Below the pieces are notes generated by a model, which was not told the DNA's origin, ran no database searches, and saw only the letters and a list, made by a program, of their open reading frames with translations. Source: Syntrophomonadaceae bacterium (GTDB lineage Bacteria > Bacillota > Syntrophomonadia > Syntrophomonadales > Syntrophomonadaceae). Taken from it: DNA of 8,687 bases. The stretch spans positions 1-8,687 of the forward strand of contig JAQVWB010000078.1 in the NCBI GenBank assembly GCA_028698695.1. The letters run 5' to 3'. Positions 1 to 6,469 of this stretch are shown in pieces (within the stretch, counting starts at the first letter, position 1; every line of letters starts with the position of its first letter). The position numbers were made by a program, and so were the translations under genes.

Positions 1-113
1 AACCCTATAACAAAATCGAAACCCTATACACCCTTGAATATACACTTACTCTTTTTAATCTCGACATCTCTCCCGATGGAAAATACCTCTCGGCAACATT
101 GGCTGAAGTTGCT
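1..113 (+). other. Foreign 5' segment: beta-propeller-like coding fragment fused in frame to mnmG
   Basis: The frame beginning at position 3 is open and runs without a stop into the mnmG frame. Its peptide includes LDISPDGKYLSATLAEV. The SPDGKYL signature is typical of TolB/WD40-like (PD40) beta-propeller blades and does not occur in MnmG. MnmG family members have a stretch resembling EYDYxxPTQL immediately before LKPTLET, and that stretch is absent here. Codon use also changes: this segment is rich in C-ending codons (ATC, ACC, TAC, GAC, CTC) and is pyrimidine-rich on the + strand, unlike the genes that follow. I infer a join between unrelated DNAs at about 106-116, most simply an assembly or library chimera at a contig end. 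A real recombination event cannot be excluded from sequence alone. Confidence 0.72.
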
Positions 114-935
114 CAGCTAAAGCCTACCCTGGAGACTAATACGGTGGTGGGTTTATTTACAGCCGGACAGATTAACGGGACTTCCGGATATGAGGAAGCA
201 GCAGCGCAGGGCTTAATCGCTGGAATTAATGCCGCCCTTATGGTGCAGGAAAAAGAACCGTTTATACTTAAACGAAGTGATGCATATATAGGAGTATTAA
301 TTGATGACCTGGTTACCAAAGAAATTGACGAACCCTACCGTTTGCTTACCTCCCGGGCAGAATACCGGCTGCTGTTGCGTCAGGATAATGCAGATTTGCG
401 CCTGACGGAAAAAGGCCGGCAGATAGGATTGGTTAACGATTATCGTTGGCAAATATTCCAGGACAAAGCAGAACTGTTGGAAAAGCAGAAACAATTAATG
501 AAAGACCATACATTTACTCAGGCAGATAAGAAAATAGCAGCTTTTTTAGCAGCTAAAAACAGTGCTGCTTTAAAAGACCGCATATCTTTATGGGAATTAT
601 TACGCCGTCCGGAAATGAGCATGGAAGACTTCGCCACGCAGGGATTTGTTGAAGAGCAGGATGTGGATATATTGGAACAACTGGAAATCCAGGCTAAATA
701 CGAGGGATATATCTCCAAACAGCAAGAGCAGGTTAACAAGTTTGAAAAACTGGAAAGTAAAACTATTCCCCAGGATATAAATTACAAAGATGTATCGGGA
801 CTTTCCAATGAAGCATTACACAAATTAACTACCCGCTTGCCGGTATCGGTAGGCCAGGCATCGCGAATTGCCGGGGTTAATCCTGCAGATATAAATATTT
901 TATTAATATATTTAGAAAAACAAAGAAGGAAATAA
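114..935 (+). CDS. mnmG: tRNA uridine 5-carboxymethylaminomethyl modification enzyme MnmG (GidA), C-terminal part only
   Basis: MnmG works with MnmE to install the (carboxymethyl)aminomethyl group on the wobble uridine (U34) of certain tRNAs, using FAD. About 273 residues are present, against roughly 620-630 for the full protein. Recognisable family stretches are LKPTLET, FTAGQINGTSGYEEAAAQG (end of the FAD-binding fold), IDDLVTKE followed by EPYRLLTSRAEYRLLLRQDN, then the helical C-terminal region with KYEGYISKQ and a final GVNPADINILLIYLEK. The N-terminal Rossmann FAD domain is missing because unrelated sequence replaces it upstream of about 114. A TTG at 99 would be called as a start by software, but it lies in the foreign segment and is not a genuine start. 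The stop is TAA at 933-935. rsmG follows after 9 bases, the usual gidA-gidB order near oriC. The identification is very secure; the 5' end is artificial or broken. Confidence 0.95.
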   Translation, partial: QLKPTLETNTVVGLFTAGQINGTSGYEEAAAQGLIAGINAALMVQEKEPFILKRSDAYIGVLIDDLVTKEIDEPYRLLTSRAEYRLLLRQDNADLRLTEKGRQIGLVNDYRWQIFQDKAELLEKQKQLMKDHTFTQADKKIAAFLAAKNSAALKDRISLWELLRRPEMSMEDFATQGFVEEQDVDILEQLEIQAKYEGYISKQQEQVNKFEKLESKTIPQDINYKDVSGLSNEALHKLTTRLPVSVGQASRIAGVNPADINILLIYLEKQRRK

Positions 936-944
936 GAGACGCAT

Positions 945-1592
945 ATGGAATATAATGTAAATAGATACAGGGATTTATTAATCGATGAAAATACCCGACA
1001 AAATCTGGTGAGCCGCAAAAGCATAGATTCTGAATTGGACAAGCATATTCAGGACAGTCTGGCGATAACCAACTACCTGGATTTAGACAGGCAAAAAGTA
1101 ATTGACATGGGCAGCGGTGCAGGTTTCCCCGGATTAATACTGGCTATGCATTATCCGGAAGCCAGTTTTACTCTGGTTGAATCCGATAAAAAGAAATCAG
1201 CTTTTCTTTCCCGGGTGGTTCAGGAAATCGATCTGAAGAATACTGGCGTTATTAACCGTCGAGTGGAGGAACTGGGACAGGATAATGATTTTAGGGAAGG
1301 ATTCGATATTTGTACTGCCCGAGCGGTAGCGCCTTTGCAGGTTTTATTGGAATATGGTATTCCTCTACTTAAAACCGGCGGCTGGCTGGCTTTATGGAAA
1401 GGTATAAATTACGTGGCAGAAATAGAAGCTGCCCGACAAGCCTTAACCATTTTGCAAAGCAAGGTGGAAGAAGTATTTCAATATAATCTTATCGGGGAAC
1501 GGGATCGGGCTATAGTATTAATTAAGAAGCATCAACCTACCCCGGCCAGATATCCGCGTCGAGTTGGAATCCCTGCAAAACGGCCATTATAG
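945..1592 (+). CDS. rsmG: 16S rRNA (guanine(527)-N7)-methyltransferase RsmG (GidB)
   Basis: RsmG is a SAM-dependent methyltransferase that makes m7G527 in 16S rRNA; its loss gives low-level streptomycin resistance in several bacteria. The 215-residue protein shows the SAM motif DMGSGAGFPG (residues 54-63), the acidic strand LVESD (77-81), the family motif ARAVAPL (125-131) and the C-terminal signature YPRRVGIPAKRPL. The N-terminus is short: family members usually carry about 20-25 more residues before the segment equivalent to WNxxxNLT, which here reads DENTRQNLVS. The start cannot be moved far upstream, because the mnmG stop (933-935) is in the same frame only three codons before the ATG. 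The SD is weak (GAGA at 936-939, or AAGGA at 926-930, which is distant), so translation is probably coupled to mnmG. The stop TAG at 1590-1592 overlaps the noc SD. Confidence 0.95.
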   Translation: MEYNVNRYRDLLIDENTRQNLVSRKSIDSELDKHIQDSLAITNYLDLDRQKVIDMGSGAGFPGLILAMHYPEASFTLVESDKKKSAFLSRVVQEIDLKNTGVINRRVEELGQDNDFREGFDICTARAVAPLQVLLEYGIPLLKTGGWLALWKGINYVAEIEAARQALTILQSKVEEVFQYNLIGERDRAIVLIKKHQPTPARYPRRVGIPAKRPL

Positions 1593-1596
1593 GAGG
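1591..1596 (+). promoter_or_regulatory. Ribosome binding site deciding the noc start
   Basis: AGGAGG at 1591-1596 begins inside the rsmG stop codon and lies 8 bases before TTG 1605-1607. The GTG at 1596-1598 overlaps this SD and so cannot be the start, which makes TTG 1605 the best choice. Confidence 0.8.
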
Positions 1597-1604
1597 TGGA
1601 ACCA

Positions 1605-2465
1605 TTGGTAATCAAAAGCCTGGAAAGACTCCTGGGACGAAATGCAGAGGTGAAGGTTTGCAGTATAGATTTGTATAAAATTAAACCGGGCCCTTATCAA
1701 CCCCGTAGGCAGTTTAGTGAAAACGATTTACAGGAATTAGCACAATCAATTGAAGCTTATGGTGTAATCCAGCCAATTATAGTTCGTCAGATTTCAGATG
1801 GTTATCAGATTATTGCCGGGGAAAGACGTTATCGCGCCTGCTGTTTATTACAGCTCGAGACTATTCCCGCCATTATCCGGGATATGAATGATGAAAAGGC
1901 CGCAGCAGTGTCTCTGATAGAGAACTTGCAGCGTCGGGAACTAAGTTATCTGGAAGAAGCTAATGCATATAGCATGCTTATTCATGAATTTGGCTTAACG
2001 CAGGATGAATTAGCGAGAAGGATTGGGCGCAGTCAGCCTTCCGTTGCCAATAAAATGAGATTGTTAAAATTGCCTGAACCAGTTCAGTCATTGATATCAC
2101 CGGATATAATTACGGAAAGACATGCCCGGGCTCTGCTAAAACTGAACTCGACCGAATTGCAAATGACGGTACTGCGTGAAGTGTATGAAAGAGAACTTAC
2201 CGTAAAGGAAACCGAGGAAATGGTTGCTTGTCTGTGTCAGCATAGTATCCCCAGGGAAAAGCAGGAAAAAGAAAATGGACAGAATGTCTCCATGATAATC
2301 CGTGATGCCAGGATATTTATTAATACTATTAAAGAAACGGTAAAACGGGCCAGACAAACGGGCATAGATATGACTATCAGCGAAATTGATCAGGAGGATC
2401 AATTTGAATTAGTAATACGCATAGTGAAGCGTCAACAGGAAAACCTTAGAACGGCCCGGGGTTGA
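1605..2465 (+). CDS. noc: Nucleoid occlusion protein Noc (ParB-family CTPase, DNA- and membrane-binding)
   Basis: Noc binds dispersed NBS sites, spreads as a CTP-dependent clamp and tethers DNA to the membrane, which keeps the division ring off the nucleoid. From the TTG start the protein has 286 residues. It begins MVIKSLERLLG, an amphipathic segment like the membrane-targeting helix of Bacillus Noc. Next are the CTP-binding motif GERRYR (72-77), ENLQR (106-110), the helix-turn-helix (about 132-154) and a C-terminal dimerisation region (RDARIFINTIKETV) resembling the Noc C-terminus. Four positions known to separate Noc from ParB DNA specificity read Q144, K150, K155 and R172, the Noc-type set; the downstream parB has R, T, K and G. 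This supports Noc rather than a second ParB. It follows rsmG directly, as in Bacillus. A start at GTG 1596 would lie inside the SD and is rejected. Confidence 0.93.
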   Translation: MVIKSLERLLGRNAEVKVCSIDLYKIKPGPYQPRRQFSENDLQELAQSIEAYGVIQPIIVRQISDGYQIIAGERRYRACCLLQLETIPAIIRDMNDEKAAAVSLIENLQRRELSYLEEANAYSMLIHEFGLTQDELARRIGRSQPSVANKMRLLKLPEPVQSLISPDIITERHARALLKLNSTELQMTVLREVYERELTVKETEEMVACLCQHSIPREKQEKENGQNVSMIIRDARIFINTIKETVKRARQTGIDMTISEIDQEDQFELVIRIVKRQQENLRTARG

Positions 2466-2489
2466 TGTAACAAAGTTGTATAGCCATAT

Positions 2490-2552
2490 AAAAAAAAAGC
2501 GCACCACCAAATATTAAAGATGTTTCAACATTGGAGGTGCGCGTAACTTTTT
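2490..2552. terminator. Bidirectional rho-independent terminator between noc and gctB
   Basis: GCGCACCACCAA (2499-2510) pairs with TTGGAGGTGCGC (2531-2542) in a 12-base stem with one A-A mismatch and a 20-base loop. On the + strand it is followed by TTTTT (2548-2552). On the minus strand the nine A's at 2490-2498 become a U-tract after the same hairpin. It therefore can end both noc transcription and the convergent CoA-transferase transcript, with the stronger U-tract on the minus-strand side. Confidence 0.88.
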
Positions 2553-2584
2553 ATCTGTTCCTGAAACTGTTAATATATCAGGGT

Positions 2585-3364
2585 TTAGGTCCCAGGCATC
2601 TTCGTAAAGACCCGACGTGGATCAACATCATTACGAAGGATAGTTAATACCTCATCAGATGGAGGTTCAACAAACTCCAACTTATCAGGAACCAGTAGTT
2701 CAAAACCGGTACAAGCCTGAGCTATTTCCACAGTCATTCCCGGGTTAAGAGCCTTGATTCTCATCCGCTTGGAAACCGGATCAAAATCATAAACTCCGAC
2801 CTGAGTAACCACTGCAGTTGGCCCACCCAACAAACCTGCCTTGGCTCTGCTATCTCCCCCCTGGAGATAACCGGGAGTAGTTATAAAATCCACTCTTTCC
2901 GGGAAGCGATCGGGAGTCTGAAGACCAACCAGCACGGACTGTTCAGTCAGGGAACCGATATCATTTCCGCCGCCACTTCCTGGCAGAATCGACTTCAAAT
3001 TCTCATAACTGCCAATAACGGAAGTATTTACATTTCCATACATATCTATCTGGGCTCCGCCCTGGAAGGCGATATCCACATAACCTATGGCACATTGGCC
3101 AAATGACAGGGACATTTCCATGGACATAGGTGATTTACGGAAAGTAAAAGGACAGCCTACTGACCAGGGCATATCACCCTCTAAAGGATCCTGTCCCCCA
3201 CTTTCATAAACCATGGTGATATTCTTTGCATGGGTTTTCTTGGCTAGCATACCTCCAACCATGGGAAGGCCAGTACCTACATAAACAATTTCCCCATCGG
3301 TAATAAGGCGGGAGAGATTATAAGCCAGCATCTCCAAGGGGTTAGCCGGTGCTACATTACTCAT
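2585..3364 (-). CDS. gctB: Glutaconate-type CoA-transferase, subunit B (catalytic Glu subunit)
   Basis: This is the beta subunit of a class I (glutaconate-type) CoA-transferase, which moves CoA between an acyl-CoA and a free acid by way of a covalent glutamyl-CoA. The 259-residue protein aligns along its length, from memory, with Acidaminococcus GctB. It has YVGTGLPMVGG (28-38), then YESGG with Glu54 at the position of the known catalytic Glu54, GGAQID (102-107), GNVN (110-113), GSGGGNDIG (129-137), and a C-terminal region ending VDPRRVFTKMPGT. The start is ATG 3364, chosen because AAGGAGGT (3378-3371) lies 6 bases upstream. A longer frame back to 3415 would overlap gctA and is not supported. 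It follows gctA with a 16-base gap. Retention of the Glu argues against the related IpdAB hydrolases. The true acid substrate cannot be read from sequence. Confidence 0.9.
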   Translation of the reverse strand: MSNVAPANPLEMLAYNLSRLITDGEIVYVGTGLPMVGGMLAKKTHAKNITMVYESGGQDPLEGDMPWSVGCPFTFRKSPMSMEMSLSFGQCAIGYVDIAFQGGAQIDMYGNVNTSVIGSYENLKSILPGSGGGNDIGSLTEQSVLVGLQTPDRFPERVDFITTPGYLQGGDSRAKAGLLGGPTAVVTQVGVYDFDPVSKRMRIKALNPGMTVEIAQACTGFELLVPDKLEFVEPPSDEVLTILRNDVDPRRVFTKMPGT

Positions 3365-3380
3365 TAAGATACCTCCTTCC

Positions 3381-4427
3381 TTAATCCCACTTAGGGATGA
3401 CTTCCTGGTAATCAAAGCTTACCAGCGAGTCGTCGATAGTGTACTGAGCAGCCTGCATTTGTTTGCGCACGGTATCAATAAAGCGAATACCGCCTAACTT
3501 GTCGATAAATTCATATTGATCTTTAGTTGAGAATACCCAATGATCAAAGTATGCTTTAATGTTCTCTTCGGTGGGGGTTGCATTACGAATCAGCCATTCC
3601 CACCATTCCCTTGACCAGTAATAATGTCCGGGACAGCATCCTGGCAGGGCTCCGTAAGGCAAATCAACAACTGCATCGACATACCAGAAAGGAATGACTG
3701 CGCTGCTGTTATTACGAATAGTCATCTCCGGAACAATTCTTTCCGCGGTAATGATTACTTTGCGGCAAGCAGCTGAAAGTGCTATGTCATTAAGAGCCGG
3801 CCCTTCAATAACAGCATTACCGTAACGGTCAGCCTGCTGAACATGAATTATACATACATCAGGGAATAGGGCTGGAATTAGAGCCACTGGTGAATTATCC
3901 GTTCCAACCGGACTGTCTATTACCTTAACATAGGGGTTTTTAGTCAGCATATCTGTACCGAGGAGCTGTTTTGAAGCAATAAAGGGGGCTCCCAATTGAG
4001 CTGCTTTAAAGCCAAGAGCCATTGTTCCATGACTCCATATGGAGAGTAGTTCTGATTTTTTAGTTTTAATAGCGCGGGCAAAGTTCTTGTCGTTACCGCG
4101 CATCTCAACGCCAATATAGGAAAGATGTATACCGGCAAGCATATCAAAAGCCATAAAATATGAACAATTTGACATTGGGGAGCCTATTCCAATCAGATTC
4201 TTTTTTTTCTGACGAACCATTTCAAAATAGGCCTGAATGGGACTTCTTACATAAGAAAATCCGGTTTCGGCAAAAATGTCACCGTCTTGAACAAACTGGC
4301 CGATTGCGTCTGACAAGGACATACGCTTGTCACGTTTACGACGATCTTTTTTGAGGTGGAATTCCCGAGCGTCCTTGTAATCAACCAGTCTATCCATTTG
4401 CTCTTGAGTAGCAAAGAGATATCCCAT
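3381..4427 (-). CDS. gctA: Glutaconate-type CoA-transferase, subunit A
   Basis: This is the alpha subunit that pairs with the downstream beta subunit. The 348-residue protein has the CoA-transferase I fold: MSLSDAIGQFVQDGDIFAE (36-54), RSPIQAYFEMVRQ, then VCIIHVQQADRYGN, the VDAVVDLPYGALPG region, and a C-terminal WVFSTKDQYEFIDKLGG like that of Acidaminococcus GctA. It is longer than GctA (about 320 residues) because of a charged N-terminal extension of 35 residues with a basic run, KKDRRKRDKR (26-35). The ATG at 4425-4427 is supported by AAAGGAGGG (4445-4437), 9 bases upstream, so the extension seems real; an internal start at Met36 is the alternative. The gene is on the opposite strand to its neighbours and diverges from parA. 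The substrate may be glutaconyl-, acetyl- or another short acyl-CoA; I cannot tell which. Confidence 0.88.
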   Translation of the reverse strand: MGYLFATQEQMDRLVDYKDAREFHLKKDRRKRDKRMSLSDAIGQFVQDGDIFAETGFSYVRSPIQAYFEMVRQKKKNLIGIGSPMSNCSYFMAFDMLAGIHLSYIGVEMRGNDKNFARAIKTKKSELLSIWSHGTMALGFKAAQLGAPFIASKQLLGTDMLTKNPYVKVIDSPVGTDNSPVALIPALFPDVCIIHVQQADRYGNAVIEGPALNDIALSAACRKVIITAERIVPEMTIRNNSSAVIPFWYVDAVVDLPYGALPGCCPGHYYWSREWWEWLIRNATPTEENIKAYFDHWVFSTKDQYEFIDKLGGIRFIDTVRKQMQAAQYTIDDSLVSFDYQEVIPKWD

Positions 4428-4462
4428 TAAATATGACCCTCCTTTTTATTACTAATGGAAAT

Positions 4463-4468
4463 ATTATA
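4463..4468 (-). promoter_or_regulatory. Candidate -10 element for gctAB
   Basis: On the minus strand, TATAAT (a perfect sigma-A -10) lies about 35 bases upstream of the gctA ATG, which would leave a leader of about 29 bases holding the SD. No good TTGACA-like -35 is found at 16-18 base spacing (GGTGAT/GGGTGA instead), so it may need an activator or be chance in AT-rich DNA. Confidence 0.33.
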
Positions 4469-4773
4469 TTTGTACCTGCCTGGAATCACCCCCCGTTTAT
4501 ACAACTTTGATACTAATACACCCTAACTGCTGCTGAGACTAAAAAATAAATGAACTGGTATGTAAGAGGGTACATGCGTGATACATTGTACTATTAACGC
4601 GGCATACCATAATATATCCATTATAGAGAAACAGTACCAATCAAACAATAGATTTTGATAAAATTGTCCGTATTAATCGAAATTCAGAAAATTCCGGAAT
4701 ATTATATTGGTTCATCTAAGCAGGCACAGTAAACCTTCCTAGAGTAGAATCAAGCTTTATATCTTCAAAATAA

Positions 4774-4803
4774 TTGCTTATTTGCAAAAACAGCTTTTAT
4801 AGC
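4774..4803 (+). promoter_or_regulatory. Weak candidate promoter for parAB
   Basis: TTGCTT (4774-4779) is followed, after 18 bases, by TATAGC (4798-4803), a partial match to sigma-A elements, 60-90 bases before the parA start. No better-scoring pair was found by eye in the region. Confidence 0.25.
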
Positions 4804-4864
4804 AGGATTTAAACCAGGGATAATAGAAATAACTTATCAGGCTAGCGAAAGGTGGAAAAAATAT

Positions 4865-5626
4865 ATGGCAAAGCTGATAGCTATAGCCAATCAGAAGGGC
4901 GGGGTGGGTAAAACTACCACGGCTATTAATCTGGGGGCATATATAGCCATGGCTGGATACAGGGTGTTGCTGGTGGATATTGATCCCCAGGGCAATGCAA
5001 CCAGCGGATTGGGGGTAAACCGCAAAAAGATTAAGTATTGTGCTTATAATTTACTAGTGGACGAAATTGAGCCGCAAAAGATTATTACCGGAACGCGCAT
5101 CCAAAACCTGCATTTACTACCTTCCACTATTCAACTGGCCGGGGCTGAAGTAGAATTGGCGGCTCGTCAAAACCGGGAAAGTGTATTGAAAAGAGGATTG
5201 CAACCAGTAGAACCCTTTTATGATTACATATTTATTGATTGTCCTCCTTCGCTGGGTATTTTAACTTTGAATGCGTTGGTCGCATGCAACTCGGTTTTAA
5301 TACCGCTGCAATGTGAATACTATGCTTTGGAAGGATTAAGTCAGCTGATGGATACCATTCAACTAGTGCGTAGAAGAATGAATGCAGCGATTAAAGTAGA
5401 AGGAATCGTATTTACCATGTTTGATGGACGTACTAATCTGTCCATTCAGGTAGTAGATGAAGTTAAGAAGCATTTTAAAAAAGAAGTTTACCGGACCATA
5501 ATTCCACGCAATATACGCTTAAGCGAAGCACCCAGTCATGGCAAACCAATTATGACTTATGATCCACGTTCAAAAGGTGCGCAGGTATATGCAGAACTGG
5601 CTCAGGAGGTGATTGGACGTGCCTAA
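4865..5626 (+). CDS. parA: Chromosome partitioning ATPase ParA (Soj)
   Basis: ParA is a deviant-Walker ATPase that forms ATP-dependent DNA-bound dimers. It works with ParB-parS in origin segregation and, in Bacillus, regulates DnaA. The 253 residues match the chromosomal Soj class: deviant Walker A QKGGVGKTT (10-18) with signature Lys11 and Lys16, Walker A' VDIDPQGN (37-44) with catalytic Asp40, Walker B FIDCPPSLG (from 123) with Asp125, and the conserved C-terminal IRLSEAPSHGKPI. There is no N-terminal extension with a helix-turn-helix, which excludes the plasmid type Ia form. The ATG at 4865 has the SD AAAGGTGG (4848-4855) 9 bases upstream. The gene overlaps the parB start by 8 bases, so the two are translationally coupled. 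Confidence 0.97.
   Translation: MAKLIAIANQKGGVGKTTTAINLGAYIAMAGYRVLLVDIDPQGNATSGLGVNRKKIKYCAYNLLVDEIEPQKIITGTRIQNLHLLPSTIQLAGAEVELAARQNRESVLKRGLQPVEPFYDYIFIDCPPSLGILTLNALVACNSVLIPLQCEYYALEGLSQLMDTIQLVRRRMNAAIKVEGIVFTMFDGRTNLSIQVVDEVKKHFKKEVYRTIIPRNIRLSEAPSHGKPIMTYDPRSKGAQVYAELAQEVIGRA
5604..5612 (+). promoter_or_regulatory. Ribosome binding site deciding the parB start
   Basis: AGGAGGTGA lies inside the 3' end of parA. The GTG at 5619-5621 is 9 bases after AGGAGG, while the TTG at 5613 follows by only 3 bases and is too close. The GTG gives MPKQERGLGRGLDALF, the normal ParB N-terminus. Confidence 0.82.
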
Positions 5627-6464
5627 GCAGGAAAGAGGACTTGGCCGGGGCTTGGATGCACTGTTCGCCAGTGCTACCGACTATGATCAGGAAATGGTAA
5701 GTGAGGTGCCGATTAGCGAGATTGTTCCGCGAGAAGAACAACCACGTAAAAGTTTTGACCAGGAGTCGTTAAAAGAACTTTCAGATTCAATTCGTGAACA
5801 TGGTGTATTGCAACCGCTGCTGGTACGAACAAAAAACAACAAATACGAGATTATTGCCGGTGAGCGACGCTGGCGTGCAGCTCAGCAAGCCGGCTTGGAA
5901 GTGCTGCCAGTATTAGTTAAAGATATTAATGATGCAGAAGCAGCCGAAATTTCATTAATAGAAAATATTCAAAGAGATGATCTGACTGTGCTGGAGGAAG
6001 CGCTGGCTTATCGGAATTTGATTGAAAGGTTTGCTTATACGCAGGAAGAATTAGCCTCGCGGGTTGGTAAAAGTCGTGCGCATATCGCCAATACCGTCAG
6101 GATATTAAAGTTGCCTGCTGAAATACTGGACTATATTGAAAAGGGGAAAATAAGCGCTGGACATGCCAGGGCACTGATGGGTCTATCAACTGAACAGGAA
6201 CAACTTAAAGCCGGTCGTGAAATTATTGCCGGAAATATGACAGTGCGGGAAACGGAAAAAACAGTTAAGATAAAAAAATCTAAAACAACTAAAAAGAAAG
6301 CGGTAAAACCAGTGGAGATTTCTGAATTGGAAAATTTGCTGGAAAAACATCTGGCCACTCGTACTAAAATATTATCCAATGGCAACGCAGGTAAAATAGA
6401 AATCAGTTATTACAGCGGAGACGACCTGGAGCGACTAGTTGAACTTATGGGAATTAAACTGTAA
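5619..6464 (+). CDS. parB: Chromosome partitioning protein ParB (Spo0J), CTP-dependent DNA clamp
   Basis: ParB loads at parS, binds CTP, slides onto flanking DNA and stimulates ParA. From GTG 5619 it has 281 residues. The order is the N-terminal ParA-activating motif GLGRGLDALF (7-16), the ParB N-domain with IVPREEQPRKSF, the CTP motif GERRWR (81-86), ENIQR (115-119), the helix-turn-helix (about 141-163), a lysine-rich linker (KIKKSKTTKKKAVK) and the C-terminal dimer domain ending LERLVELMGIKL. Specificity positions are R153, T159, K164 and G181; R and G are the ParB-type (parS) residues, in contrast to noc in this window. The start overlaps the end of parA. A consensus parS lies only 13 bases after its stop, so ParB probably loads beside its own gene. 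Confidence 0.96.
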   Translation: MPKQERGLGRGLDALFASATDYDQEMVSEVPISEIVPREEQPRKSFDQESLKELSDSIREHGVLQPLLVRTKNNKYEIIAGERRWRAAQQAGLEVLPVLVKDINDAEAAEISLIENIQRDDLTVLEEALAYRNLIERFAYTQEELASRVGKSRAHIANTVRILKLPAEILDYIEKGKISAGHARALMGLSTEQEQLKAGREIIAGNMTVRETEKTVKIKKSKTTKKKAVKPVEISELENLLEKHLATRTKILSNGNAGKIEISYYSGDDLERLVELMGIKL

Positions 6465-6469
6465 AACCT

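Larger units (their letters stand above)
4428..4864. other. Divergent intergenic region between gctA and parA
   Basis: No gene of convincing length or codon quality is found in these 437 AT-rich bases on either strand. What can be seen: the gctA SD (4437-4445), a candidate minus-strand -10 (4463-4468), a weak inverted repeat GTACA/TGTAC around 4570-4591 inside GGTATG/CATACC (4557-4562 and 4603-4608), the AT word AATATTATATT at 4460-4470 and again at 4698-4708, a possible weak promoter before parA, and the parA SD. It must hold both promoters of the divergent units. Confidence 0.6.

Noticed and set aside
1208..1220. Noc-binding (NBS) candidates around CCCGGG, for example TTTCCCGGGTGG in rsmG and ATTCCCGGGTTAA near 2738
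   Set aside because: Only one half matches the palindromic TATTTCCCGGGAAATA-like consensus, so no full NBS is supported.
1596..1604. GTG at 1596 as the noc start
   Set aside because: It overlaps AGGAGG (1591-1596); TTG 1605 is at ideal spacing and gives the amphipathic N-terminus.
2521..2530. TGTTTCA half of parS in the terminator loop
   Set aside because: Only 7 bases match the consensus and the second half is absent; likely chance.
3365..3415. Longer gctB starting at 3415
   Set aside because: It would overlap gctA by 35 bases, and the family N-terminus plus the strong SD at 3371-3378 both point to ATG 3364.
4160..4354. 64-residue + strand frame
   Set aside because: It lies antisense within gctA, with no SD or recognisable family.
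4550..4597. 15-codon frame MNWYVRGYMRDTLYY
   Set aside because: No SD, very short and not supported by any context.
5613..5618. TTG at 5613 as the parB start
   Set aside because: It is only 3 bases from the SD core; GTG 5619 has proper spacing and gives the standard N-terminus.
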